DNA from: Shinella granuli
GTDB taxonomy: Bacteria > Pseudomonadota > Alphaproteobacteria > Rhizobiales > Rhizobiaceae
Reading direction: 5' to 3'
Assembly: GCF_004341885.1 (NCBI RefSeq)
Contig: NZ_SLVX01000009.1
Coordinates: forward strand, 145,457-209,456
DNA length: 64,000 bases
Shown here piece by piece: positions 17,427 to 27,135 of this stretch. The position numbers were made by a program, and so were the translations under genes. The notes under the pieces were generated by a model. It did not search any database. It had not been told where the DNA came from and saw nothing but the letters and a program-made list of their open reading frames with translations. The first letter of the stretch is position 1. The number at the start of each line of letters is the position of its first letter.

Positions 17427-19239
17427 GAACGGCTTCCTCCTCATGCGGCGCCTCGTGCCGGTGCAGGCAGGCGGCGTAGTTGCCGCCGGCAAGGGCCAGC
17501 AGCGGCGGATCGGTTTTCTCGCAGTCGCCTTGCGCGCGCGGGCAGCGCGAGCGGAACGAACAGCCGAGCGGCAGATCGATCGGGCTTGGCGGCTCGCCGT
17601 CGAGCAGGTAGCGCGGGCGCGGAAAACGGTTGTCCTCCAGCGTCGGCATGGCGCTCAGCAGCGCCCGCGTATAGGGGTGGTGCGGCTGTTCGAAAAGCGT
17701 GCTGTTGTCGGCCAATTCCACGATGCGCCCAAGATACATGACGGCGATACGGTGGCACATCCGGCGCACGAGCGCGAGGTCGTGCGAAATGAACACATAG
17801 GAAAATCCGTGTGTTGCCTGGAGCCGGTTGAAGAGGTCCAGAAGCTCGGCCTGCTCCACCTGGTCGAGCGCCGACAGCGTCTCGTCGAGGATGAGCAGGC
17901 GCGGCTTCAGCACCAGCGCGCGGGCGATGTTGATGCGCTGGCGCTGGCCGGCGCTCAGACCCACGGGCAGCCGGTCGGCAAGCTCCATGTCGAGCCCCAC
18001 CTCGGCCATCGCCTCCTGTGCCCGTTTCGCCGCCTCCGCCCGGCCGACGCCGTGAATGAGCAAAGGCTCCTCGATCATGCGCTGGAGCGGCATGCCTGAC
18101 GGCAGCGAACCGTAGGGGTCCTGCAGAAGAAGCTGGAAGGACCGGCGCATTTCCGTCAGCGAGCGGGCGGAAAGGTGCGAAAGGTCCTTGCCGAGGAAGG
18201 CGATGCGACCGCCGTCCGGCTGCTCCAGCCAGGCGAGGAGGCGGGTCAGGGTGGACTTTCCGCAGCCGCTTTCGCCCACGATGCCGAAATTCTCGCCGGC
18301 CTTCACGGTGAAGGAGACGTCGCGCACCGCCTTCACCTCGTTATAGGCGTTGAAGGAGCCCCGCCGGCGCACGAGGTAGGAGCGCATGACGTTGTCGACG
18401 GTCAGCACCGCCTCGCCTTCCCGCGCCGCCGGGGCCGTCACATCCTTCCAGATCGAGGGGATGCGCGAGATGAGCGCGCGCGTATAGGATTGCCGGGGAC
18501 GCGCGGCGATCTCCGCCGTGCGCCCCTCCTCCACGATGCGGCCGCGCTGCATGACGAGCGTGCGCTCGGCGATCTGCGCCACCACCGGCAGCGATGACGA
18601 AATGAAGAGGAAAGCGGTATCCAGGCTCTGCCGCAGCCCGTCGATGAGACGGATGATCTGCGCGGCCACCGTCACGTCGAGCGGCTGGGTGATGTTGTCG
18701 GCGATGACCAGCGACGGATCGGAAACAAGCGCATCGACGATCATCACCCGCTGCATCATGCCGCCGGAGAACTGGAACGGCGCCTCGTGGAAGCGGGCGC
18801 CCGGCGAAGGGATGCGCACGCGGGCGAGCAGGTCGAGCACCTTGTCGCGCGCCTCGGCCCGGCCGATCCCGGGCCGCACGCAGCGCAGCTTCTCGACGAT
18901 CTGCTGGCCGATCGGCAGACGGGGATCGAGCGACCCCATGGGATTGGCGCCGATGAAACCGATGCGGTTGCCGCGGATGGCGGAGAGCGCGCGCGGCGGC
19001 AGCGACAGGATGTCCTTGCCCTCGAAGACGACCTTGCCGGCGGCGATCTCCAAGGGCGTGGAGACGGCGCGCACCAGCGCACGGGCAAGCACCGACTTGC
19101 CGGAACCGGCCTCGCCGACGAGGCCGAGCACTTCGCCGGGCGCCAGGGCGAAGCTGACATCGTCGACGACGCGCCGGCTGCGCCCTTCACGCTCGAGATC
19201 GACGCTGAGATTGGAGACGGCGAGAATGGGACCGGTCAT
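17416..19239 (-). CDS. Two-domain dipeptide-type ABC transporter ATPase with a degenerate first domain
   Basis: A 607-residue fusion of DppD- and DppF-like ATPases, each with a C-terminal oligopeptide-ABC extension. Domain 1 has Walker A GEAGSGKS and signature FSGGMMQR, but Walker B is VIADNITQPLD (Asn for the catalytic Glu) and the H-loop reads FISSSLP (Ser for His). Domain 2 has GESGCGKS, LSAGQRQR (Ala for one Gly), LILDETLSALD and FISHDLAL, with Glu and His intact. One composite ATP site is thus predicted competent and the other degenerate. The start ATG overlaps the permease stop by one base. It energises the import of the operon's substrate. Confidence 0.93.
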   Translation of the reverse strand: MTGPILAVSNLSVDLEREGRSRRVVDDVSFALAPGEVLGLVGEAGSGKSVLARALVRAVSTPLEIAAGKVVFEGKDILSLPPRALSAIRGNRIGFIGANPMGSLDPRLPIGQQIVEKLRCVRPGIGRAEARDKVLDLLARVRIPSPGARFHEAPFQFSGGMMQRVMIVDALVSDPSLVIADNITQPLDVTVAAQIIRLIDGLRQSLDTAFLFISSSLPVVAQIAERTLVMQRGRIVEEGRTAEIAARPRQSYTRALISRIPSIWKDVTAPAAREGEAVLTVDNVMRSYLVRRRGSFNAYNEVKAVRDVSFTVKAGENFGIVGESGCGKSTLTRLLAWLEQPDGGRIAFLGKDLSHLSARSLTEMRRSFQLLLQDPYGSLPSGMPLQRMIEEPLLIHGVGRAEAAKRAQEAMAEVGLDMELADRLPVGLSAGQRQRINIARALVLKPRLLILDETLSALDQVEQAELLDLFNRLQATHGFSYVFISHDLALVRRMCHRIAVMYLGRIVELADNSTLFEQPHHPYTRALLSAMPTLEDNRFPRPRYLLDGEPPSPIDLPLGCSFRSRCPRAQGDCEKTDPPLLALAGGNYAACLHRHEAPHEEEAVHVE

Positions 19240-20156
19240 CACGCTTCTCCCCGCAGCACGGCATTGCGCGCGCGCTCCAGCGCCGATCCCATCAGGTTGA
19301 GGCAGGTGAGCGAAACCAGCATGAAGACGCCGGGCATGGTGGCGATCCACCAGGCGTTCAGAAGGTATTTTCGCGCATCGGCGATGACATTGCCGAAGGT
19401 GGGCGTCGGCGGCTGCACGCCGAGGCCGAGAAAACCGAGAATGGATTCGAAGATCATCATGCGGGCGATATCGAGCACCGCGACGAAGGCGATGGGCGGC
19501 AGAACGACCGGCGCGACGAAGAGCAGCATGATGCGCAGGTCCGAGGCCCCGAGCACCCGCTCGCCCAGCACATAGCCACGGCTGCGCTCGCCGAGCGCCA
19601 CGGAACGGGCGACGCGGGCATAGAGCGGCCAGCCGGAAAGCCCCAGAACGAGGATGATCGCCGGCACCGTCGGGCGGGAGACACCGAGAATGGTGATGGC
19701 GAGGATGATCATCGGGATCGAAAGCTGCGCATCGGTGAGCCGCATGATGACGGCATCGACCCAGCCACCGCGAAAGCCGGCATAGAGCCCGAGGCTGCAG
19801 CCGACGACGAACATCAGGACGACGGTGGTGATGCCGATCAGCAGCGAATAGCGCAGGCCCACCAGACAGCGCATCAGCACGTCGCGGCCGAGCTGGTCCG
19901 TGCCGAGCAGGTAGGGCCACTTCCAGCCCTCGGCGGGGAACGGCGGCAGCAGCTTGGAACCGTAGGCGATCTTGATCGGATCGACCGGGCTCACCAGCGG
20001 CAACAGGATCGCAAGGCCGACGAGCATGGCAAAACCGACGAGGCCGATGCGGAAATCCGTACGCGCCGCAGCGATCTGGAGCATGCGCCGGGTGGGCGTG
20101 ACGCCCCGTTTGGCCGCGGGGCGCGGGGCGACATTCTCATGGGCGATATCGGCCAC
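19239..20156 (-). CDS. Dipeptide/oligopeptide ABC transporter permease (DppC type)
   Basis: A 305-residue inner-membrane protein. A hydrophilic N terminus is followed by an N-terminal membrane segment (IGLVGFAMLVGLAILLPLV), then LLGTDQLGRDVLMRCLVGLR, the typical DppC linker, and about five further membrane segments. The EAA-like cytoplasmic loop is near GERVLGASDLRIMLL. The gene ends at the start of the ATPase gene and begins one base after the DppB-type permease gene. With it, it forms the translocation channel. Confidence 0.93.
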   Translation of the reverse strand: MADIAHENVAPRPAAKRGVTPTRRMLQIAAARTDFRIGLVGFAMLVGLAILLPLVSPVDPIKIAYGSKLLPPFPAEGWKWPYLLGTDQLGRDVLMRCLVGLRYSLLIGITTVVLMFVVGCSLGLYAGFRGGWVDAVIMRLTDAQLSIPMIILAITILGVSRPTVPAIILVLGLSGWPLYARVARSVALGERSRGYVLGERVLGASDLRIMLLFVAPVVLPPIAFVAVLDIARMMIFESILGFLGLGVQPPTPTFGNVIADARKYLLNAWWIATMPGVFMLVSLTCLNLMGSALERARNAVLRGEA

Positions 20157-20157
20157 G

Positions 20158-21138
20158 TCAGTACTCCAGTCTCGGATCGATGGTCATCGCGATGAGATCG
20201 ACGAGAACGTTGATCATCACGAACATCACGGAAATGAAGATCGCGATGCCCTGGATGAGCGGGAAATCGCGTTGCAGCACGGCATTGATCGTCAGGAGGC
20301 CAAGGCCGGGATAGTCGAAGATGAACTCGATGACGAGGACCCCACCGAGCAGCATGCCTAGCTGCACGCCGAGCAGATTGATGAGCGGGATCGCCGAATT
20401 GCCCAGCGCATGGGAGAAGATCGTGCGGCTGCGCGAGAGGCCGCGGATCGGCGCGAGCTGGATGAAATCCTCGCGCATCACCTGCGCCACCGAGACGGTG
20501 AGCGTGCGCAGGATGAACGGCACGATCTCCACCGCAAGCACGATCGCCGGCAGGATGGTGTAGCTGAAACCGCGATAGCCGATGGCCGGAAGCAGTTTCA
20601 GTTTCACCGACAGGAACAGCGTCAGCACGATGCCGAGCCAGAAATTCGGCGTCGACACGCAGATGGAGCCGATCGCAAGTGCCAGCTTGTCCGGCCAGCG
20701 CCCCGGATAGAGCCCGCCCAAAGTGCCGAGCGGCACGGCCACGAGCAAGGCGAGCGCCAGCGCCACGGCCGCAAGCTGGAGCGTCATCGGCAGCGTCGCG
20801 AGGATGAGGTCCAGCACCTTGGCGCGCTCCTCGCGCGTCGCATCGTCGAAGGACGAGCCGCCGAGGCTGGCGCCGCTTTTCGGGCGCACGAAGGACGTGC
20901 CGAGATCGCCGGTCACGAGATCGCCGAGATAGGAGACGAACTGCACGGGAATGGGCCGGTCGAGGCCGAGTTCCTTCGCTTTCATCACCACCACCTCGTC
21001 GGGCGCCATGCCGCCGACGATGAGGCGTGCCGGATCGCCCGGCACCACACGCAGCAGCGTGAAGATGATGAAGGTCACGAGCAGGATGATGAGCGCTCCC
21101 TGCAGGAGCCGTCTCAACAGGAACGACAGGACGAACAT
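20158..21138 (-). CDS. Dipeptide/oligopeptide ABC transporter permease (DppB type)
   Basis: A 326-residue inner-membrane permease. The N-terminal membrane segment with RLLQGALIILLVTFIIFTLL and RVVPGDPARL is diagnostic for DppB proteins. Five more hydrophobic segments follow, with an EAA-like loop around RGLSRSRTIFSHALGNS. The insertion of about 40 residues between segments 1 and 2 (SFVRPKSGASLGG) is common in this branch. It partners with the adjacent DppC-type permease. Confidence 0.93.
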   Translation of the reverse strand: MFVLSFLLRRLLQGALIILLVTFIIFTLLRVVPGDPARLIVGGMAPDEVVVMKAKELGLDRPIPVQFVSYLGDLVTGDLGTSFVRPKSGASLGGSSFDDATREERAKVLDLILATLPMTLQLAAVALALALLVAVPLGTLGGLYPGRWPDKLALAIGSICVSTPNFWLGIVLTLFLSVKLKLLPAIGYRGFSYTILPAIVLAVEIVPFILRTLTVSVAQVMREDFIQLAPIRGLSRSRTIFSHALGNSAIPLINLLGVQLGMLLGGVLVIEFIFDYPGLGLLTINAVLQRDFPLIQGIAIFISVMFVMINVLVDLIAMTIDPRLEY

Positions 21139-21201
21139 GCGGTTTCCCTTGCGCTGATCGGTATGGAAGCGACCGCCCTTGATGGCGGCCGCCGCGTGCC
21201 A

Positions 21202-22767
21202 TCAGGCCAGGGTCGCCTTGTTCGCGTCCATCATGCCGTTCGGGTAGAAGTACATGCCGTCCAGCCCGTCGCGCATGGCGTGGATGAAGACCGAGGTGAA
21301 CAGCGACAGCGCCGGCACCTTGTCCGCCAGCATCGGCATCACCTCGTTCTGGATCACCGCCTTGCGCTCCGCCGGATCGAGCGTGTTGCGCTCCTTGTCG
21401 AGAACCGTATCCAGATCCTTGTCCTCGATGCCGCAGATGCGCTTCGAGCTCGAATGGAAATGCGTGCGCAGCACGAGGTCGGGTTCCGGCGAGCCCGTCG
21501 ACCAGCCGCAGTCGATCATGTGGCCCGGCCCGCCGCCCGGCCGGTCATAGAGCCGCTCGTTCCAGGCCGCGACCTCCATGACATTGAGCTTCACGGGGAA
21601 ACCCTGTTCCTGGAGCATCGCCGTGATGACCTCGCCATATTCCTTGGTCTTCGGATAGAAGCCGACCGAGGTGATGTATTCGAGTTCCGGCAGGCCCTCA
21701 CCCTTCGGGAAGCCGGCTTCGGCCAGAAGCCGCTGGCTTTCCTCCGGATCGTATTCCGGATAGTTCGGCGTATCGACATAGCCGAACTTCACCGGCGAGA
21801 TCCACGCCTTGGACGCGTGGCCGGAGACGCCGAGGATGTCGAGCAGCACGGCGCGGTCGATCGCATGGGCGGCCGCCTTGCGCACGCGCGGATCGTTGAA
21901 GGGCGGCTTGGAGCAGCGGAACCAGAGATATTTGTTCTCGACCGACACCGCCTTGCTCAACTTATAGCCGCCGGTCTCCTCGATGGTCTGGACCTGCTCG
22001 GCCTCAAGACGCTCGATGAGGTCCGCCTCTCCGTTGAGCAGCGCCAGCGTGCGGGTGGTCGCATCGCCGACGAAGCTGAAATTGATGCCGGGAATGGCCG
22101 GTTTGCCGAGATAGAAGCCGTCAAAAGCCTCCAGCACCGTCGTGTTGCCGTCCTGGCGGGCGAACTTGAAGGCGCCGGTGCCATTCGGACGCGAGGACAG
22201 CGTCTTCGGGTCGGCGACGTCCTTTGCGGACATGATCGGCAGGAAGGCCGACAGGAACCAGAAGAGGCTCGCCGGGTAGCCGGCCTTGTCGGTCCTGATG
22301 CGGGCGACATGATCGCTCACCACCTCGACCTCGCAGGGGCCGGGATACCACGCCGCCGGCCGGTCGGGCTGGCTGGCATATTCGAAGGTCGCCTTCACGT
22401 CTTCGGCGGTGAAGGGCTTGCCGTCATGGAAGGTCACGCCCTCGCGCAGCGTGAACTCCAGTGTATGCTCGTCGACGAGCTTCATGTCGGTCGCCAGTTC
22501 CATCACCAGTTCGTCCGGGTTGTCCGGCCGCATCGGCGCGCGGGTGAGATAACCGAAGACGAAGCTCTCCAGATTGATCTGGGCGAGCGTGGTGTGCGAG
22601 GACGGGTCCCAGTTGCCGGTCAGGTTCTCCGCCGACATGAAATTGAGGACCTTGCCCTCGGCGGCATGCGCCGGATTGACAAAAAAGGCGGTATTGAGGA
22701 CCGGCAGGCCGACGGCGACGCCAGCGAGCGCAGAACTCTTTAGGAATGCTCTCCTGTTGAATTGCAT
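21202..22767 (-). CDS. Peptide/nickel-type ABC transporter solute-binding protein with Tat signal
   Basis: A 521-residue periplasmic binding protein of the SBP_bac_5 (DppA/OppA) family. The N terminus is a twin-arginine signal (NRRAFLKSSALAGVAVG) ending around PAHAAEG. TLREGVTFHDGKPFTAEDV is the family signature. It binds the transported compound and delivers it to the permeases encoded next. The start ATG is chosen directly before QFNRRAF. The amidase gene overlaps its 5' end by about 28 bases, so translation is probably coupled. Confidence 0.93.
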   Translation of the reverse strand: MQFNRRAFLKSSALAGVAVGLPVLNTAFFVNPAHAAEGKVLNFMSAENLTGNWDPSSHTTLAQINLESFVFGYLTRAPMRPDNPDELVMELATDMKLVDEHTLEFTLREGVTFHDGKPFTAEDVKATFEYASQPDRPAAWYPGPCEVEVVSDHVARIRTDKAGYPASLFWFLSAFLPIMSAKDVADPKTLSSRPNGTGAFKFARQDGNTTVLEAFDGFYLGKPAIPGINFSFVGDATTRTLALLNGEADLIERLEAEQVQTIEETGGYKLSKAVSVENKYLWFRCSKPPFNDPRVRKAAAHAIDRAVLLDILGVSGHASKAWISPVKFGYVDTPNYPEYDPEESQRLLAEAGFPKGEGLPELEYITSVGFYPKTKEYGEVITAMLQEQGFPVKLNVMEVAAWNERLYDRPGGGPGHMIDCGWSTGSPEPDLVLRTHFHSSSKRICGIEDKDLDTVLDKERNTLDPAERKAVIQNEVMPMLADKVPALSLFTSVFIHAMRDGLDGMYFYPNGMMDANKATLA

Positions 22768-24218
22768 GACGATATCTCCGCAGTTGGATTGCTGGGTGTT
22801 CCCCACCCCGCTTTGCCGCCAGCAACGACAAGCGGAGGTATTTTATTCTGGAAAAGATGGTCTTCGGCCTGCTGGCAGAAGGCCATCACAAGCGCATCGG
22901 CATGCCGCCGGCCAACGACCTGAAGGCCGACCGGCAGGCCATTCGCCGTCAGCCCGCAGGGCAGCGAGGCTGCCGGGTTGCCCGACAGGTTGAAGGGATA
23001 GGTAAAGGGCGTCCAACCCGTCCAGGCCAGCACCTCGGACGGCGACGTGAAGCCTTCGGGCGCCTCGCGGTCGGCGGCGAAGGGCTCGACCGGCACGGTT
23101 GGCATGAGCAGAAGGTCGATATCCTCGAAAAGCGCATGGACGCTGCCGGCGAATTCGGCGCGCGCCTTTGCAGCCGCAAGATAGTCGGCGAGATCGTAGC
23201 GCGCCGAAGCCTCGACGAGACCGCGGAAACCGCTCCCGAAAGCCGAGAGGTCCGCCTGCGCGCCATAGGCGACGCCGCGACCGGCGACCCAGAGCGTTTC
23301 GAAAATCCCGATCGGGTCCTGCCAGTCGAGGACGACCGGGCGGATGTCGATGCCGAGCGTCGTGGAGAGGGTCGCAACGGCTTCCCGAACCACCCGCTCG
23401 ATTTCGGGCGCGACGGAAAAGCCGAACAGGCCGGGTACGAAACCGACGCGCAACGACCCGAGGGATCGCGGTGCCGTATAGTCGGCGCCGTCATCGGGCA
23501 GCGCCTGATGGTCGCGCGGATCCGGCCCCTTGAGGATGTTGAACAGGAGGGCGCTATCCTTCGCCGAAAGGCTCATCGGACCGGCATGGGAGAGCATTTC
23601 CGTTGCGCTCCACGGCCAGGCCGGTACGCGCCCCAGCGAACCCTTCATGGCGAAAATTCCACAAAAGGCTGCCGGGATGCGCACGGAACCGCCGCCGTCG
23701 GACCCCAGCGTGAAGGGAACCATCCGCGCGGCGAGCGCCGCACCGGAACCGGAACTCGAGCCGCCACTCGTCAGTTCCAGGTTCCAGGGATTGCGGGTCG
23801 GCCCGTAGAAATCCGAGCAGCCGGATCCGGACCAGCCCATTTCCGTCGTCGTCGTCTTGCCGATCATGATCGATCCGGCATCGATCATCCGCTGGACAAT
23901 CGGTGCCGTCGCCTTGGGAGCGAAATTGCTGTAGGCGGCCGAGCCTCGCTGACAGAGCCGGTCCGCCACGAAGAAGAGGTCCTTCACCCCCATGGGGATG
24001 CCGTGCAGCGGGCCGCGCAGGCGGCCTTCCGCCCGCTCCCGGTCGCAGGCGCGCGCCTCCTCCAGAGCCTCCTTTTCGTAGACCTGGCTGAAGGCGTTGA
24101 CGACCGGGTTCAATCGCCGGATGCGCTCCAGGCTTTCCTGCACGAGCGCCTCGGAGGTGAGGCTGCCGGAAGCAATTGCCGATCTGAGTGCAAGAACCGA
24201 AAAATCCACGACCTTCAT
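22740..24218 (-). CDS. Amidase (amidase signature family)
   Basis: A 492-residue serine amidase with a Ser-cisSer-Lys triad. The lysine lies in GIPMGVKDLFF (about residue 77), the middle serine in TSGGSSSGSGAALAA, and the nucleophile in GSDGGGSVRIPAAFCG. These enzymes hydrolyse linear amides to acid and amine. It has no signal peptide, so it acts in the cytoplasm. It is the first gene of the ten-gene unit and lies directly behind a strong promoter. Its substrate is probably what the ABC system imports, or an early intermediate. Confidence 0.92.
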   Translation of the reverse strand: MKVVDFSVLALRSAIASGSLTSEALVQESLERIRRLNPVVNAFSQVYEKEALEEARACDRERAEGRLRGPLHGIPMGVKDLFFVADRLCQRGSAAYSNFAPKATAPIVQRMIDAGSIMIGKTTTTEMGWSGSGCSDFYGPTRNPWNLELTSGGSSSGSGAALAARMVPFTLGSDGGGSVRIPAAFCGIFAMKGSLGRVPAWPWSATEMLSHAGPMSLSAKDSALLFNILKGPDPRDHQALPDDGADYTAPRSLGSLRVGFVPGLFGFSVAPEIERVVREAVATLSTTLGIDIRPVVLDWQDPIGIFETLWVAGRGVAYGAQADLSAFGSGFRGLVEASARYDLADYLAAAKARAEFAGSVHALFEDIDLLLMPTVPVEPFAADREAPEGFTSPSEVLAWTGWTPFTYPFNLSGNPAASLPCGLTANGLPVGLQVVGRRHADALVMAFCQQAEDHLFQNKIPPLVVAGGKAGWGTPSNPTAEISSCNSTGEHS

Positions 24219-24540
24219 CTCCAGTTATGTGGATTTATGTTGGTTTTGTGGAAATTGTCAATATGCAGAAAATCAACAAAACACAGCCAAATCGGCATGT
24301 CCCGCACACCGGGGACCCACTGTGTTGATTCCAATAAGAAAATTTTCCACGCTTGGAGCGTGATGCGCGTCGACCACGGCTCTTCCCCGAACTGCCATGA
24401 AACGAAAGCCGACTTTTCTTGCCGGAAGGCTACCCTTCCCCGGCGCTCAAACGCTCGGGCATCATGCTCGCATCCGTCCCGTTCGAAGCGCTCGTTACAA
24501 TGCCGAGGATTCTCCACCGACATCGACACGCGATCCGATG
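24219..24540. other. Intergenic region, 322 bases, no gene
   Basis: The left part is AT-rich and holds the amidase promoter. The rest, up to the stop codon of the next ABC ATPase gene, has no convincing coding frame. No clear terminator hairpin was found for the second ABC operon, which ends at 24541 and points toward this region. Confidence 0.6.
24233..24261 (-). promoter_or_regulatory. Sigma-70 type promoter of the ten-gene amidase operon
   Basis: On the minus strand, TTGACA (24256-24261) is followed after exactly 17 bases by ATAAAT (24233-24238). The amidase ATG is 14 bases further on, giving a very short leader. Repeated TGTGG/TTGG/TGTGG triplets on the plus strand overlap the spacer and -10 region and could be where the operon's DeoR repressor binds. 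Confidence 0.65.
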
Positions 24541-26238
24541 TTATTGTGGACTCGTCTCAAGCTTCGGAACGGCAGCGAGCAGCATCTGCGTATAGGGATG
24601 CCGGGGCGCGGTAAAAACCTGTCCCGCCGGGCCCTGTTCGACGATCTCGCCATGGCGCATCACGACGACGCGGTCGCACAGGTGATGCACGACCGAGAGA
24701 TCGTGGCTGATGAACAGCAGCGTGATGTTGAGGCTGCGGCGCAGTTCCATCAGCAGGTTGATGACCTGCGCCTGGATCGAGACATCGAGCGAGGCGACCG
24801 GTTCGTCGCAGATGATGACTTCCGGCTGCATGGCCAGCGCCCGGGCGATGGCGATGCGCTGGCGCTGTCCGCCCGAGAACTGGTGCGGATAGCGATCGGC
24901 CAGCGCCGGGTCGAAGGCGACGGCGCGCAGCCAGCGGTTGACATAGTCGCGCGCATCGGCGCGCGTGCAGAAACCGTGCGCGATCGGCCCTTCGGCCACC
25001 GACTGGAAGATGGTGCGGCGCGGATCGAGCGAGGCGAAGGGATCCTGGAAGATCATCTGCACATGGGTGCCGAGCTTGCCCGTCGCCGAGCGCACCGGCT
25101 TGCCGCCGACGCTGACCGTGCCGGAGGTCGGCGGATAGATGCCGCACAGGATGCGCCCGAGCGTCGATTTGCCGGAGCCGGATTCGCCGACGAGGCCGAG
25201 GATCTCGCCGCGGGCAATGGCAAGGTTTGCCGAGATCACCGCATGGACGGGGCCGGGCTGGCGCAGCAGGCCCCAGCGTATGCCGAGACCCCGCAGGAAG
25301 CCGATGCGCGGGGCGAAGATCTTCTCGATCGCCTCCGCCTTCACGAAGGCTTCGTCGGGTGCGGCACCGATCGCCGCGCCGCCGAGACCGTCGAGGTCCA
25401 CCGGGCCGGCCGCCTCGGTCGCGGCGGACGCCAGCGGCTTTCCGGGCGTCGAGCGCGACGGCAGGGCGTCCAGCAACCCTTGCGTATAGGGATGCTGCGG
25501 GTTGTGCAGCACCTGCCGTGCGGGACCGGCCTCGACGATCTTGCCGCGTCGCATCACCGCGATGGTGTCGGCGATCGAGGAAACGGTGGCAAGGTCATGG
25601 CTCACCCAGATCAGGGAGGTCCCCATCTCGGCAACCAGCGCCTTCACCATGCGCAGGATCTCGGCCTGAACTGAGACGTCGAGCGCGGTCGTCGGCTCGT
25701 CGGCGATGACGAGTTGCGGGCGATGCAGGAGCGCGATGGCGATCGCCACGCGCTGGCGCATGCCGCCGGAAAATTCGTGCGGATACTGGTCCACCTTGCT
25801 TTCCGGATCGACGATCCTCACCCGCTCCAGCGCCTCGACCGCGCGGCGGCGGATTTCGGCCTCCGAGACCGGTTCATGCGCCCGGATCGCCATGCCGATC
25901 TGGTCGATGATCCGGACCACCGGGTTCAGCGTCATCATCGGATCCTGGAACACCATGGAGATGTCCTTGCCGCGGATCTTGCGCAATTCCTTGCCGTCCA
26001 GGCCGACCAGTTCGCGCCCGTTGAACCGGATGGAACTGCCCTCCTGGATGCGGCCGGTCTCGTCCAGCAGGCCGATCAGCGAAAAGCCGGTGATGGACTT
26101 GCCCGAGCCGCTCTCCCCGACGAGGCCCATGACCTCGCCGCGCTTCAGCGTGAAGGAGATGTCGTCCACCGATTTGACGGTGCCCCTGTCGGTCGCAAAA
26201 TAGGTCCGCAGATTGCGGACATCCAGAAGATCGCTCAT
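24541..26238 (-). CDS. Two-domain dipeptide-type ABC transporter ATPase
   Basis: A 565-residue fusion of two nucleotide-binding domains. Domain 1 has [33 protein letters not shown] and WVSHDLAT. Domain 2 has [33 protein letters not shown] and FISHDLSV. All catalytic residues are intact in both halves, unlike the ATPase at 17416-19239. A linker of about 60 residues rich in Ala and Gly joins them. The start overlaps the permease stop in an ATGA. It powers the second Dpp-type importer. Confidence 0.95.
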   Translation of the reverse strand: MSDLLDVRNLRTYFATDRGTVKSVDDISFTLKRGEVMGLVGESGSGKSITGFSLIGLLDETGRIQEGSSIRFNGRELVGLDGKELRKIRGKDISMVFQDPMMTLNPVVRIIDQIGMAIRAHEPVSEAEIRRRAVEALERVRIVDPESKVDQYPHEFSGGMRQRVAIAIALLHRPQLVIADEPTTALDVSVQAEILRMVKALVAEMGTSLIWVSHDLATVSSIADTIAVMRRGKIVEAGPARQVLHNPQHPYTQGLLDALPSRSTPGKPLASAATEAAGPVDLDGLGGAAIGAAPDEAFVKAEAIEKIFAPRIGFLRGLGIRWGLLRQPGPVHAVISANLAIARGEILGLVGESGSGKSTLGRILCGIYPPTSGTVSVGGKPVRSATGKLGTHVQMIFQDPFASLDPRRTIFQSVAEGPIAHGFCTRADARDYVNRWLRAVAFDPALADRYPHQFSGGQRQRIAIARALAMQPEVIICDEPVASLDVSIQAQVINLLMELRRSLNITLLFISHDLSVVHHLCDRVVVMRHGEIVEQGPAGQVFTAPRHPYTQMLLAAVPKLETSPQ

Positions 26239-27134
26239 TTGCGCAGCCTCGGATTGAGCTGATCCCTGATCTGGTCCCCGACCAGATTGATCGCCATGAT
26301 GAGGATGATGAGGGCGACGCCCGGATAGATCGCGATCCAGTAGCGCCCCGACATCAGGTACTGGAATCCGTTGGCGATCAGCATGCCGAGCGACGGCTCC
26401 GTCGGCGGCAGGCCGACACCGAGGAAGGAAAGGGTCGCTTCCAGCGAAATCGCCGAGGCGATCTGCACCGTGGCGACCACGATGAGCGGCGGCAGCGAAT
26501 TCGGCAGGATATGCCGGGTGATGACGAACCAGCCGCTCATGGGCACGGAAAGGGCGGCCTGCACATAATCCTTTTGCCGTTCGGCCGCGGCGGCGCCATG
26601 GGCAGTGCGCACGAAATAGGCATATTGCGCGAAGACCAGCGCGAGGATGAGCTGCGACTTGCCCTGGCCGAGGATCGCCGCCACGACGAAGGCCAGCAGG
26701 ATCGCCGGGAAGGAGAGCTGGATGTCGACAATGCGCATGATGACGGATTCGATGCGCCCGCCGACATAGGCGGCAAAGCACCCCACCACCGCGCCGATCG
26801 AAAAGGCGATGGCGCCGGCGACAAGCCCCATCTGCAGCGAGATGCGCAGCCCGTAGACGATGGCCGAAAGCAGGTCGCGTCCCTGGCTGTCCGTGCCGAG
26901 CAGATGCACGATGCCGGTCGAGCCGACATGGCCCGGCGGGCGGCGGGCATCGCGCAGCACCAGCGACTTCAGGTCATAAGGGTCCTGCGGCACGAGAAAC
27001 GGCGCGAAGACGGCCAGAAGGATGATGGCGATCACGACGCCGAGGGCCACGACCGCGATCTTGTTGCGGCGGAAGATATGCCAGAATTCGGAAAGCGGCG
27101 AGACGGACGTCACCGCGCGGGCTTCCATCGACAT
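26235..27134 (-). CDS. Dipeptide-type ABC transporter permease (DppC type)
   Basis: A 299-residue inner-membrane permease. The N-terminal membrane segment is IAVVALGVVIAIILLAVFAP, and the DppC hallmark HLLGTDSQGRDLLSAIVYG follows. About five more membrane segments follow, with LSFLGVGLPP and PSLGMLI motifs close to the C terminus. The start is taken at MSMEARAV, one base after the upstream stop codon; a second ATG two codons later is possible. Confidence 0.93.
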   Translation of the reverse strand: MSMEARAVTSVSPLSEFWHIFRRNKIAVVALGVVIAIILLAVFAPFLVPQDPYDLKSLVLRDARRPPGHVGSTGIVHLLGTDSQGRDLLSAIVYGLRISLQMGLVAGAIAFSIGAVVGCFAAYVGGRIESVIMRIVDIQLSFPAILLAFVVAAILGQGKSQLILALVFAQYAYFVRTAHGAAAAERQKDYVQAALSVPMSGWFVITRHILPNSLPPLIVVATVQIASAISLEATLSFLGVGLPPTEPSLGMLIANGFQYLMSGRYWIAIYPGVALIILIMAINLVGDQIRDQLNPRLRK

Positions 27135-27135
27135 G

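Noticed and set aside
20410..22743. Long plus-strand frame opposite permease and binding protein genes
   Set aside because: Composition is Arg/His/Asp/Gln-rich without motifs, while the opposite strand encodes clear DppB and binding proteins.
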